Positions 1 through 13,452 of a DNA stretch of 64,000 nucleotides are shown here, piece by piece. A program made the translations under genes and the position numbers. The notes under the pieces are model-generated. The model was given only the letters and a program-made list of their open reading frames with translations, searched no databases and was not told the DNA's origin. How positions within the stretch are numbered: the first letter of the stretch is position 1; every line of letters begins with the position of its first letter. Source of the stretch: a bacterium (GTDB taxonomy: Bacteria; Planctomycetota; UBA1135; UBA2386); assembly GCA_030432695.1 (NCBI GenBank), contig JAUILN010000012.1, positions 124,001 through 188,000 on the forward strand, given 5' to 3'.

Positions 1-897
1 CACCCCGGCGACGTATAGCGCCATGCGCCAGCCGTAGTAGCGCGCCTGGATGCGCAGCACGGGGAACACAACCAGGTCGCTGAACAGGAAGGCGATGATG
101 CCGGCGAAGCTCACCCCGTTCGCGAACAGGACCGCCGCGAGCGGAACATTGCCCATCGAGCCGATGAAGGTCACGAACGCCGCTGCCGGGCCGATGACCG
201 TCTGGGCGAGCACCTCGAGGAACCCCGGGTCGCCCGACTCCGAGCCGACGAACAGGGTCTGGAAGAACGACTGCGGCACGAAGGTCGCGATCAGACCAGC
301 CACCGTGAAGCCGATCGTCACGTCCTTCCACACCATGCCCCACTCCATCGCGTAGCGGTGCGCAACCCGGCGCCAGCCCTCGCGGCTCCGGATCAGCGTC
401 CGCCAGTCCGGCGCGCCCTTTCCCTCGGCCGACCCGTCATCGCGGCGCGCCTTGTCGCGAGCCCGGTCGACGAGACCCGCAGGCACGGTCCACTTCACCA
501 GCAGCCAGGTGCAGCCGATCAACAGCAGTCCGCCGACGTATTCCCCCACGACGAACTGCCAGCCGAGGAACACGGCGATCACGATGCCGAGCTCGATCAC
601 CAGGTTGGTCGACGCCAACAGGAACGCCAGCGCCGGGACGATCCCGGCCCCCTTCGCGAACAGCGAACGCGTCGTCGCCAGCGCGGCGAACGAGCACGAG
701 CTCGACAGGAAGCCGAAGAACGTCGCGAGCCCCACGCTCCCAGCACCGCTCCCTCCCATGCTCTTCCTCATCCGCTCGCGACTGACGAACACCTGGATCA
801 GGCTCGACATCAGGTAGCCGAGCCCGAAGGCCCAGAAGGCCAGCCAGAACAGTCCTGCGGTGGTTGTGGCGGCTTCGTTCCAGGCTTCGAGTCGCAT
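1..897 (-). CDS. ArsP-type / DUF318 permease, 3'-truncated by the window edge
   Basis: My translation of the minus strand from the ATG at 897 gives about 299 residues open to the left edge, so the C-terminus is outside the window. It is a polytopic inner-membrane protein: helices near residues 10-38, 52-75 and 85-130, a charged cytoplasmic loop around 140-190, then further helices. The stretch SMGNVPLAAVLFANGVSF followed by FLFSDLVVFPVL matches the conserved second half of the ArsP_1/DUF318 permease family, whose characterised members export organoarsenicals or other small molecules. The frame stays open upstream of 897 but holds no ATG there, so 897 is preferred. Substrate is not readable from sequence. 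Its closeness to the cus and ars genes fits a metal or metalloid role (inference). Confidence 0.8.
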   Translation of the reverse strand, partial: MRLEAWNEAATTTAGLFWLAFWAFGLGYLMSSLIQVFVSRERMRKSMGGSGAGSVGLATFFGFLSSSCSFAALATTRSLFAKGAGIVPALAFLLASTNLVIELGIVIAVFLGWQFVVGEYVGGLLLIGCTWLLVKWTVPAGLVDRARDKARRDDGSAEGKGAPDWRTLIRSREGWRRVAHRYAMEWGMVWKDVTIGFTVAGLIATFVPQSFFQTLFVGSESGDPGFLEVLAQTVIGPAAAFVTFIGSMGNVPLAAVLFANGVSFAGIIAFLFSDLVVFPVLRIQARYYGWRMALYVAGV

Positions 898-1256
898 GTC
901 TTCGTCGGCGTGGTCGGGCGTCAGCCGGGGCGCGCCTCCGCGGAGAACCGGCCCGTCAGAGCACCCTGTCGCGAATCTCGTTCCGTGCAGGGCCGACCTC
1001 CGAGCTGCCGACACGAGACGGGGCCGAGCGAGTGACGGCCGGATTCCGAGCACGGATACCGACCGCGACCTCCGCACCCTCAGCGCTTGTCCGGGCGCAC
1101 GAGACCGCTGATCGGATTCCTGACAAGCCGTTCCTTGAAAGCACTTTGCGGCGCTCTGGAGGAAAGTGGCGACGCACCGCCCCGTTGCGTCGGCCCGTGG
1201 GGGAACGGAACTCGCTTCCGCGCTCGCCACCCCGACCTCCGACCGGATCCGCTCCC
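898..1256. other. Divergent intergenic region between the permease and the beta-helix gene
   Basis: About 360 bp separate two divergently read genes, so promoters for both must lie here. I see no convincing promoter hexamers, palindrome or RNA gene. Several reading frames cross the region, but none has family resemblance. Confidence 0.4.
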
Positions 1257-3260
1257 ATGCGCCTCGCTCTCCGCCCCGCCGTCGAACCCTTCCACGTCCT
1301 CGCGATCGCGACCACTCGAGCCGTGCTCCTGAGCAGCGTCGCCGCAACGGGCCTCGCCCAGACGATCACGGTCACCACCGTCGCCGACCTTCGCGATGCC
1401 GGCTACTCCGCCACCGTGGCCACGCTTCCCGGCCCCGACGGCCTGGTGTCGTTCGCCGAAGCGATGATCGCCGCCAACAACACTCCGGGACGGCAGACCA
1501 TCGGCTTCGCGATTCCGGCCGGACAGCTCACCGCGGGCCGAGCCGTCGTCCACACCGGCGGCGGTGTCGGCATCCGTGCCTCCGACGAGGTCGCGATCGA
1601 CGGTGCGACCCAGACGGTGTTCGGTGGTGACACCAATCCGCTCGGCGCCGAAGTCGCGTTCTCCCCGGGCACGATCTACCTCAACGCCGACAACTCCTGG
1701 TTCTCGGGGATCGATGGCAGCACGGTCGAGGTCAACGGATCCGGATCGCTGGTGTTCGACAACACCGGCATGAACAGCATCAACCTGTTCTCCGGTGCGG
1801 GATCGACGGTCGCGAACAACACCGTGGGTACGATCAAGATCGACCGCTCCGACAACAACCTGGTGGTCGGCAACATCGCCCAGAGGATCCGCGTCCTCGG
1901 TTGGGTCGGTGGTGGTCAGCCGGCCCGCGACAACCGCATCGGCGGGCCGAACACCGCAGACCGGAACTTCGTCACCGGCTACGGAACCTGGGACAGCCAG
2001 GGCTTCCCCAGTGGAACGAGCGTGCAGGTCTTCGACTCGATAGGCACGGTGATCGAGAACAACTGGATCGGCACGACTCCGGACGGCATGGCGCAGGGCA
2101 ACACCGCGTCGACGGTCGGCATCGGCTTCGAAGGCGTCAACCATGGCGCCCGGGTCCGCGACAACCTGATCGCCGGAATCCGCGGCGTGTGCACCGGCGC
2201 CCACTGCGTCGGCCAGGTGTTCGGCCGCGGCATCTACTTCAACGGTTCGGGCACCGACTTCGAGGTCCTCGGCAACACCATCGGACTCGACGCCAGCGGT
2301 GCACCGACCCTGGGTAGCGTGTTGGGGCTCGACGTCGGCTACTTCAACTTCTCCGGAATCGACGGCGTGAGGATCGGCGGGCCGAACCCAGGCGACGGCA
2401 ACGTCCTCGCCGGCCATCTCTCGCATGGGATCGCGGTGCAGCACGACGTCGCCAACGTGCGGATCTCCGGCAACTCGATCCACTCGAACGGCGGACTCGG
2501 CATCGACCTCGTTCCGACCAGCGGCGTCCTGGGCGTGACTCCGAACGATCCGCTGGACACCGACACCGGCGGCAACGGGCTCCAGAACTTCCCGATCGTC
2601 ACGACCGCCGCCACGCACGGCACCGGGCTGCTGGTCCAGGGCTCACTCGACAGCGCCCCGAGGCAGCCCTTCACCCTCGAGTTCTTCGGCTCGTCCTCCT
2701 GCGATCCCTCCGGCCACGGCGAAGGACAGGACTTCCTCGGCTCCGCGGCGGTCTTCACCGACGCGTCCGGGCACGCGGTGTTCACCGCGATCGTCCGAGC
2801 CGTTCCTGCGGGCCACTTCGTCACGGCCACTGCCACCGCGGAGCCCGGTGGCGCGACCTCCGAGTTCTCCGCGTGCCGACTGGTCGAGGCAGGAAGCTGC
2901 CAGTCGGACCTCGGATTCCAGGGACCCGGCCAGGCGCACGCGACCCTGTGTGGAACCGGTCTCGATCGCGGAGACCGCAGCATCTACCAGGCCGACGGCC
3001 TCCCACCAGCCACCCCCGGCGCACTGTTCGTCTCGCAGTTCGGGGCCCCGAACCTCTCGGTGTGGGGCGGGACGCTCGTGGGATTCGGCGGCTTCATCGC
3101 CGACCTGCCACTCGCCGCCGGAGCCGACGGACGGGTCTCGCTGGTGATCGACGGCTCACGCCCCGCCTTCGACGCGGTCCTCCAGACTGCCTTCCTCGAT
3201 GGCTCGACGCCGTTCGGAGTCGGCTTCAGCAACGCGATCCAGGCCCGCTTCGGCCGTTGA
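1257..3260 (+). CDS. Secreted right-handed beta-helix (pectate-lyase-like fold) protein
   Basis: 667 residues from the ATG at 1257, chosen because a hydrophobic signal peptide follows (roughly residues 14-36, ending ATGLAQ). The frame is open further upstream but that part is not protein-like. After the signal, TITVTTVADLRDAG and FAEAMIAANN resemble the CSLREA-type start of parallel beta-helix surface proteins. Residues about 100-430 are rich in short N/G/I-spaced coils such as NNTVGTIKIDRSDNNLVVGN, typical of beta-helix rungs. The end (SQSDLGF through SNAIQARFG) matches a module shared with the proteins at 45128 and 48141. Probably an exported surface or polysaccharide-associated protein; no catalytic residues can be assigned. 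Monocistronic by layout: the next gene is convergent. Confidence 0.8.
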   Translation: MRLALRPAVEPFHVLAIATTRAVLLSSVAATGLAQTITVTTVADLRDAGYSATVATLPGPDGLVSFAEAMIAANNTPGRQTIGFAIPAGQLTAGRAVVHTGGGVGIRASDEVAIDGATQTVFGGDTNPLGAEVAFSPGTIYLNADNSWFSGIDGSTVEVNGSGSLVFDNTGMNSINLFSGAGSTVANNTVGTIKIDRSDNNLVVGNIAQRIRVLGWVGGGQPARDNRIGGPNTADRNFVTGYGTWDSQGFPSGTSVQVFDSIGTVIENNWIGTTPDGMAQGNTASTVGIGFEGVNHGARVRDNLIAGIRGVCTGAHCVGQVFGRGIYFNGSGTDFEVLGNTIGLDASGAPTLGSVLGLDVGYFNFSGIDGVRIGGPNPGDGNVLAGHLSHGIAVQHDVANVRISGNSIHSNGGLGIDLVPTSGVLGVTPNDPLDTDTGGNGLQNFPIVTTAATHGTGLLVQGSLDSAPRQPFTLEFFGSSSCDPSGHGEGQDFLGSAAVFTDASGHAVFTAIVRAVPAGHFVTATATAEPGGATSEFSACRLVEAGSCQSDLGFQGPGQAHATLCGTGLDRGDRSIYQADGLPPATPGALFVSQFGAPNLSVWGGTLVGFGGFIADLPLAAGADGRVSLVIDGSRPAFDAVLQTAFLDGSTPFGVGFSNAIQARFGR

Positions 3261-3293
3261 CGCAGAGGGACGACACCGGGCTTGGCCAGCGGA

Positions 3294-6982
<3,689 letters not shown>

Positions 6983-6986
<4 letters not shown>

Positions 6987-8944
6987 CGATCCTCCCGCTT
7001 CGCGGGCTCGGACCGATCCGCCTCACGGGCGGTCTCCTCGACCCCGAGCCACTCGCCGCGGATCTCGCCGCAGCGCAGCATCGACGCGCCGAAGTACGGA
7101 TTGAGGATCTGCTCGCCGAGCTGCAACCAGCTCGCGCCCTTGTCGTCGAAGGCCATCGGGCAGAAGGCCTCGTAGTGGGTCGCCTCGCCGGCATGCCGGA
7201 AGGTCTTCTCGAGGGCCAGCATCGCCCGCGACAGGTCCTCGAACGTCACCCGCAGGCTCTCGATCGAATCCGCCTCCGCGGCGCTGGTGACCGCGCGCTC
7301 CAGCGCGGCGCGCTCTTCCTCCCAGCGCGCCGCGGCCTCGCGCGACAGGCCGCCGGGCTCCACCGCGTCGAGGCCGCTGCGGACCCGGATCACCGCGTCG
7401 CGCGCGGCGTCCAGGTCGTCGTGGCCCAGCGCCGTCTGCAGGTCGAGATAGCCCGCGTACAGACCTTCCAGCGACAGCCGGAACACCGCGGTCGTCGGAC
7501 CCGTGAAGGTGTTCGCCTCGCCCGCCATCGACATCATGCTCGGCTTGGCCTGGATCTGCATCGAGCTGTCGATGCGGAACGCGCCGTGGACCACGACCTC
7601 CTCGTGCTCGCGCAGCCCCGCGCGGACCACGTAGTGGTCGCCGGCCCGCGGTCCGAGCACGATCTCCCGACCCTCGAAGGTCGGCTTGCGCTTGCCGGGC
7701 ACCTTCACGTAGACGACCGCCCGGGTGCCGGTGACCAGCACCGCGCTGGCCGGCACAACCACCGGCTTCTGGTCGTCGGTCCCGACCTCGACGCCGAACA
7801 TCTGCTCGGCCGGTACCAGGTCCATGCCGCAGACGTCGCACTGGCCCGGGCCGTCCTTGACGATCTCCGGATGCATCGGGCTGATCCACTTGCCGCGCAA
7901 TCCGGGCTCCAGGACCTGGCCGCTGGTCCCGATCCGCGAACGCACCACCGCGCGCACGAACATGCCGGGCTTGAGCCGCTGGTCGGAGTTGGTCACGTGC
8001 ACGCGCACGCCGACGGTCCGGGTGCGTTCGTCGAGGGTCGGTGCGACGAACGAGATCCAGCCCTCGAAGACCTCACCGGGCAGCGCCTCGGCGTGGACCG
8101 CGACCTGCTGGCCGTAGCGCAGCCACGGCAGGTCCTGCTCGTAGGCATCGAGTTCGATCCACAGGTGGCTGAGGTCGGCGATCCGGTAGATCACCGTGCC
8201 CTCCTGGACGTAGCCGCCCTCGGTGAGCTTCTTCTCGATCACCACTCCGGCCGCCGGTGAACGGATCAGGATCCGATCCTCGGCGGTGCCCCGGGCCTCG
8301 ATCGCATCGACCTGGTCCGCGGTGAGCCCCCAGAGGATCAGCTTCTCGCGCGCCGCCTGGTAGCCGCGTCGGTTGCTCTCGCGCAGGAACTCGCTGGGCT
8401 CGTCGGCGGTCGCGACCAGACGCTGCCTGGCCTGCAGCAGCTCCTGCTGCGCGGTGAGGAGTGCCGGTGAGTAGAGCTCGACCAGATGGTCGTCCTTCTG
8501 CACCTGCACGCCGGTGTAGTCGACGAACAGCCGGTCGAGACGGCCGGCGACCCGCGCCGCGATGGTGCGCACACGGGTCTCGTCGAACGTCACCTTGCCG
8601 ACCATCCGCACCGGCAGGGTGAGGAAGCGCCGCTCGACCGGCGCCGTCTGGATGTCGGCGAGCGCCACCGACGCCGGCGACAGCGCGAGCTGGCGCGGGC
8701 CGGTGTCGTCGCCCTTGGCCTTGGGCACCAGGTCCATGCCGCACTTCGGACAGTCGCCGAACTCCGGCATCTGGATCTCGGGGTGCATCGGGCAGGTCCA
8801 GAGCGTCGGCCCGGCCGCCTTGCCGGCCTCGGCGTCGGCGACCACGGCCGGCGCGGCTGCGCCCCAGCTCGAGGTCCAGCGGCCGACCAGGAACACCGCC
8901 CCGCAGAGCACCAGTCCGACCAACAGCTTCGTGAGCGTCTTCAT
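6983..8944 (-). CDS. cusB: CusB-type periplasmic adaptor with two heavy-metal-binding domains and DUF3347
   Basis: 653 residues from ATG 8944, which overlaps the cusC stop by ATGA and is followed by an N-terminal anchor (residues 6-22). A heavy-metal-binding domain lies at 48-76 (CPMHPEI...CPKCGMDLVP). The membrane-fusion core of beta-barrel, lipoyl and coiled-coil parts follows. A second copy (PMHPEIVKDG...CDVCGMDLVP) lies near 348-381, inserted inside the adaptor. The C-terminus carries FCPMAFDDKG (about 592) and NPYFGASMLRCGE, the signature of DUF3347, a domain often found on copper-linked proteins. The role is to bind metal in the periplasm and bridge CusA to the outer-membrane channel. 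Two metal-binding modules plus DUF3347 on one adaptor is an uncommon architecture. A longer reading frame upstream of 8944 overlaps cusC and was not used. Confidence 0.93.
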
Positions 8945-10359
8945 TCCGTTCCTCCCTCGATCTCGCCGCCGACCAACGCCTCCAGACGTGCGAGGCTCTG
9001 GTGGTGGTCGCGGCACGCGCGCCGGTAGCCGGTCTCGAACTCGAGCAGCGCGCGCTCGCTGTCGATCAGGTCCAGCACCGAGGCCGAACCGCTGCGGTAG
9101 GCGGTGCGGGTGACCTCGAGGCCTTCGCGGGCGCGCGGCAGCAGCGTGTCGCGGTACAGGACGACCTGGCGCGCGGCGTCGTCGAGCAGGAAGGCCGCGT
9201 GCTCGAGCTCGGCCCGCAGGGTCTCGCGGCGGTTGCTGAGCGCATGGGCTGCGGCGGCGATCTGGTGGTCGGCCTCGCGCTCGGCGGCGCGGTACTTCGG
9301 CGACCAGATCGGCAGGTTGAACATCACCCGCACGCCCCACGGGTCGTCGCCGCTGCCGGCCACCGGCGCCACGGCACTGCCGGTCTCGATGTAGTCCACG
9401 CCGAGGGTCACGTCGGGGTAGCGCTGGTAGCCGGCGAGCTCGCGCGCCGAGCGGTTCGCGGTGATGCGCTCACGGAGCTCGGCGAGCTGCGGGTTGAGTT
9501 CCTCGGCGCGGCGCAGCAGGGCCTCGGCCTCGAGGTGCAGGCGCTCGGCGGTCGGCTCGGCCAGGGCAGGCAACGGCAGCGGCGCCCTGTGCCGCAGGTT
9601 CATCGCCGCGGCCAGCCGGGCGCTCGACGACGCCCGGACCTCGCGGAGTCCGGCCAGCTCGTTCTCGACGCGACCGATCTCGACCTGCAGGCGCAGCAGG
9701 TCCCCCTGGCCGGCGCTGCCCGCGGCGATGCGCTGCTGCACGATCGGTTCGAGCTGCTTCAGGAGTTCGAAGACCTCGCCGGTGATCCGCAGCGACTCGC
9801 CGAGGTAGGCGTAGTCGTGGAAGGCGACGCGGATGTCGCGCGCGACCTCGACGCGGACGGCCTGCACCCGCTGCCACTGCTCCTCGGCGCGCGCGCTGGC
9901 GACGGTGCCCTGCTGGTCGAGCTTGCCGAACCACGGCAGGGTCTGCTGCAGCGAGTAGCGACGCTCCTGCGGACCGGTGCGGGTCTGGACCTCCTCGACG
10001 AACTGGGTGAACGACAGCTGCGGGTCGGGCAGGCTGGTGACCTGCGGGACGCGCTCGAGGTCGGCGCGCCAGCGCTCGTAGGCGGCGCGCAGACCGGCGT
10101 TGTGGTGCAGGCCGTAGCTGAGGTAGCGGTCGAGGTCGGCGGTCGCGGCGACCTCGGCCTCGGTCGGGACGGTGCCGTCCTCGAGCGGATCGCCGGGCTG
10201 CGGCACGCGGTCGCCGGTGCGGTACAGCGCGTCGCTGCGCCGCTCGATCAGCAGCGGGTCGGGCCGGGCGTGGCAGCCGGCCACAGCCACTGCCACTGCC
10301 ACTGCCAACTGCCCCAGCAGGATCGCGACGCTCGTGGTCGCGCGGGTCTCGGTCGTCAT
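8941..10359 (-). CDS. cusC: TolC/CusC-family outer-membrane efflux lipoprotein
   Basis: 472 residues. The N-terminus has a signal sequence ending in a lipobox (VAGC, Cys29), then two long alpha-helical repeats with the outer-membrane factor feature LPWFGKLDQQG. It is the outer-membrane duct of the cusCBA operon; gene order C-B-A with two 4-nt overlaps supports one transcript. The signal peptide contains a run of Ala-Val repeats encoded by repeated ACTGCC units at 10283-10313 on the plus strand, a site prone to length slippage. Start at 10359 is the first ATG ahead of the signal peptide; no strong Shine-Dalgarno sequence is visible. The function of the family is well established; assignment as CusC rather than another TolC homologue rests on the operon. 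Confidence 0.92.
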   Translation of the reverse strand: MTTETRATTSVAILLGQLAVAVAVAVAGCHARPDPLLIERRSDALYRTGDRVPQPGDPLEDGTVPTEAEVAATADLDRYLSYGLHHNAGLRAAYERWRADLERVPQVTSLPDPQLSFTQFVEEVQTRTGPQERRYSLQQTLPWFGKLDQQGTVASARAEEQWQRVQAVRVEVARDIRVAFHDYAYLGESLRITGEVFELLKQLEPIVQQRIAAGSAGQGDLLRLQVEIGRVENELAGLREVRASSSARLAAAMNLRHRAPLPLPALAEPTAERLHLEAEALLRRAEELNPQLAELRERITANRSARELAGYQRYPDVTLGVDYIETGSAVAPVAGSGDDPWGVRVMFNLPIWSPKYRAAEREADHQIAAAAHALSNRRETLRAELEHAAFLLDDAARQVVLYRDTLLPRAREGLEVTRTAYRSGSASVLDLIDSERALLEFETGYRRACRDHHQSLARLEALVGGEIEGGTE

Positions 10360-10536
10360 CGCATCCGTCTCCAGCGTGGACCCCGGCCACCTGCGTGGTC
10401 CTCGGGGCTCCGGAACGCCTGCGGTGCGAGACGGACAGCTCGCGGGCAGGCGGATCGGACCTGCCGCGGGAAGGGAGACCTGCGCGTCGATCGACGGCTA
10501 CCAAGGCACTCCGGACCCACGGCCCGGCGTGCTGGA

Positions 10537-11049
10537 TCAGATCAGGAAGACCTGCTTGCGCAGGTACAGCGGCGGCCCGGTCGGTGGCCGCGGCGTCGAG
10601 GCCGGATGGATGCGCGCGACGAAGTCCGCCCGGAGGTCGGGCTCGAAGGTCGCGACGCGGCGCGCGATCAGCAGCTGCGCTTCGCCATCGTCGTCCTGAG
10701 CTTCGCGCTGTTCCTGGTGATCGTCCTGACCGTAGCGGGCGGCCATGGACGACGCGGGCGCGGTGCAGCCACACATCCGCTTGCCAGGTGCGTCGGGCTG
10801 CGCCGGTTCGGGATCGGCCGGCTCGCGCTCCGAGTCGCCGCCCCCGCAGCAGGAGCGAGGTGCCTCGTCTCCAGCAGCGTCGCAGCAACCGTCGTCACCG
10901 ACTTCCAGAGCGGCAGGCCCCGCGCAACAGCACGCCCCGCCCTCCAACGCACCACGCCCGCACGCCCCCACCCTCGGCAGGAAGGCGAGCTGCAAGACCG
11001 CGATCAGCAGGATGCTGACGAAGGTCCGACTGTGGGTGAAGTGGGTCAT
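10537..11049 (-). CDS. Cys-rich exported protein ahead of the cus operon
   Basis: 170 residues, no recognised family. A signal peptide (residues 1-30, ending PRVGACG) is followed by a Cys-dense stretch, with ACCCAG, GCCDAAG, RSCCGGG and MCGC clusters at about residues 30-95. An acidic and Gln-rich segment (DDHQEQREAQDDD) follows, then a Pro-rich end with PRPPTGPPLYLRKQ. It reads in the same direction as cusCBA, 177 bp upstream, so it may be the first gene of that transcript. The clustered Cys pairs and position suggest a periplasmic metal-binding or metal-sensing protein (inference); no enzymatic motif is seen. Confidence 0.7.
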   Translation of the reverse strand: MTHFTHSRTFVSILLIAVLQLAFLPRVGACGRGALEGGACCCAGPAALEVGDDGCCDAAGDEAPRSCCGGGDSEREPADPEPAQPDAPGKRMCGCTAPASSMAARYGQDDHQEQREAQDDDGEAQLLIARRVATFEPDLRADFVARIHPASTPRPPTGPPLYLRKQVFLI

Positions 11050-11142
11050 AGACGCTGCCGTTGGATCGGCCAGCTCCTACGCGCGACGTGACCGGAAGCT
11101 CCATGGGAAGTCAACCACCCGCCGCCGAGCCCCCCCGCCGAA

Positions 11143-11219
11143 TCTGTCGTAGTCGGTGCCAGGCACGAACTACGACAGACTTTGTGTCGTGGTTCGTGCC
11201 TGGCACCGACTACGACAGA
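11143..11219. repeat. REP pair (two head-to-head 37-nt palindromes, 77 bp)
   Basis: Unit 1 spans 11143-11179 with central GTGCCAGGCAC. Unit 2 spans 11183-11219 with central GTGCCTGGCAC. The spacer is CTT. Each unit is an imperfect palindrome with arms close to TCTGTCGTAGTTGGTGCC. It lies between the Cys-rich gene and arsC. The same 77-bp arrangement occurs at 17356-17432 beside the transposase gene. Confidence 0.9.
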
Positions 11220-11250
11220 AACCGGCTCGCGGGAGCAGCGGGCCGGTGAG

Positions 11251-11936
11251 TCAGCTCGCGCCGCGCAGGTTCGCGACGCTGCGCATCACCCAGAGCATCT
11301 CCCGCGCGATCTGCGCGCACCGCGCGTCGTAGGTGGCGGTCTCCTCGGCGGTGCCGTCGGACTGCTTGGGGTCGACGTACGTCACCCCGAAGCGCGCCGC
11401 CGCGCCTGGCACGATCGGGCAGGCCTCGTCCGCGTCCGAACAGGTCATCACCGCGACGAAGCCGCTCATCGGATTCTCTGGATGCCGGAACTCCTTGGAG
11501 AAGCACTCGGTCGTCGCGCCGCCCTCGCCCTGCACGGTGTAGACCGGGTTGTCGTCTTCCGGACCGCGCTCGATCTCGAACCCCGCCCGCTCCAGTGCCG
11601 CGACCGCGCGCGGATTGAACGCGGTCGCCTCGGTGCCTCCCGACCAGGTGTGCACACCGTCGAGACCGAACTGCTGCGCGCCGGCCCAGGCCCAGATCTG
11701 CGCCAGGTGGCTGCGTCGCGAGTTGTGGGTGCAGATGAAGATCAGGTCGACGTCTTCGCCAGCGGCCAGGCGGCCAGCGATCTCGTCGGCCAACGGCTGC
11801 AGTCGCTCGACGCGCTCGGCGGGCGGCACTTCGTCGAGACGAGCTTCGATGTAGGTGGAGAGGGTGTCCATGGAGACCGGGCCCGTGGCGCATCCGGCGA
11901 GCAGGACGAACAGGGCAGAGCAGGCGAGTCGGATCA

Positions 11937-11937
<1 letters not shown>
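11251..11937 (-). CDS. arsC: ArsC-like arsenate reductase / low-molecular-weight phosphatase with lipoprotein signal
   Basis: 228 residues. Residues 62-180 match thioredoxin-coupled arsenate reductases of the LMW tyrosine phosphatase fold: P-loop CTHNSRR (Cys69-X5-Arg75) and the second redox pair Cys166...Cys173 in MTCSDADEACP, with the 7-residue spacing of classical ArsC. The start at 11937 overlaps the acr3 stop (TGATG), placing it third in arsR-acr3-arsC. Unusually, the N-terminus is a signal peptide with lipobox LLAGC (Cys16), so the protein as read is exported and lipidated, whereas ArsC enzymes are cytoplasmic. The next in-frame Met (residue 23, 11871) would give a cytoplasmic form. Reaction if active: arsenate to arsenite. 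Confidence 0.85.
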
Positions 11938-13018
<1,081 letters not shown>

Positions 13019-13019
<1 letters not shown>

Positions 13020-13366
13020 CAGCAGCACCTCCGCTGCAGGTTGCCCACGTCGGTCTGCACCGCCGCGTCGTCGGCCAGGGCCTCGCGCAACGCCTTCAGG
13101 AAGCTGCGCAGCGGACCGGCCGGCTTCGCCGGCACCTTGTAGTGGACCCAGGCGCCGTCGCGGCGGGCATCGACGAGGCCTGCCCGGCGCAGGGTCGTGA
13201 GCGCCCGCGACGCCCGCGTCTGCGTGATCCCGAGCGTGGCCTCGACCTCGCAGCCGCAAAGTTCCCCGGCCTGGAGCAGCAAGCCCAGGACCCGGAGGCG
13301 GACCGGATCGGAGATCGCCTTGCCGAGGTCTGCCACCCGCTCATGAGGATATGCGCTTACCTGCAT
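13019..13366 (-). CDS. arsR: ArsR-family As(III)-responsive repressor
   Basis: 115 residues from ATG 13366; an in-frame ATG at 13402 would add 12. It is a winged-helix ArsR/SmtB protein: ISDPVRLRVLGLLL (helix), ELCGCEVEATLGITQTRASRAL (sensor plus recognition helix), then the wing LVDARRDGAWVHYKVP. Cys37 and Cys39 in ELCGC sit where classical ArsR proteins bind As(III) in ELCVCDL, so metalloid sensing is well supported. The C-terminus ends RRCC, a possible extra thiol pair. It heads the arsR-acr3-arsC operon and presumably represses it from the 13367-13452 interval. I could not identify a clear operator there. Confidence 0.92.
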
Positions 13367-13452
13367 GTCCGGGAGGAGACCCGAGGGACCCCATGGAGTC
13401 AATCTCGATCTCGCTCACGCGTGTCGGCCGTGGCGCCCCACTCCCCGACCGT

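Noticed and set aside
898..1256. Coding extension upstream of the beta-helix gene
   Set aside because: The open frame lacks protein-like features and would bury the signal peptide that starts at 1257.
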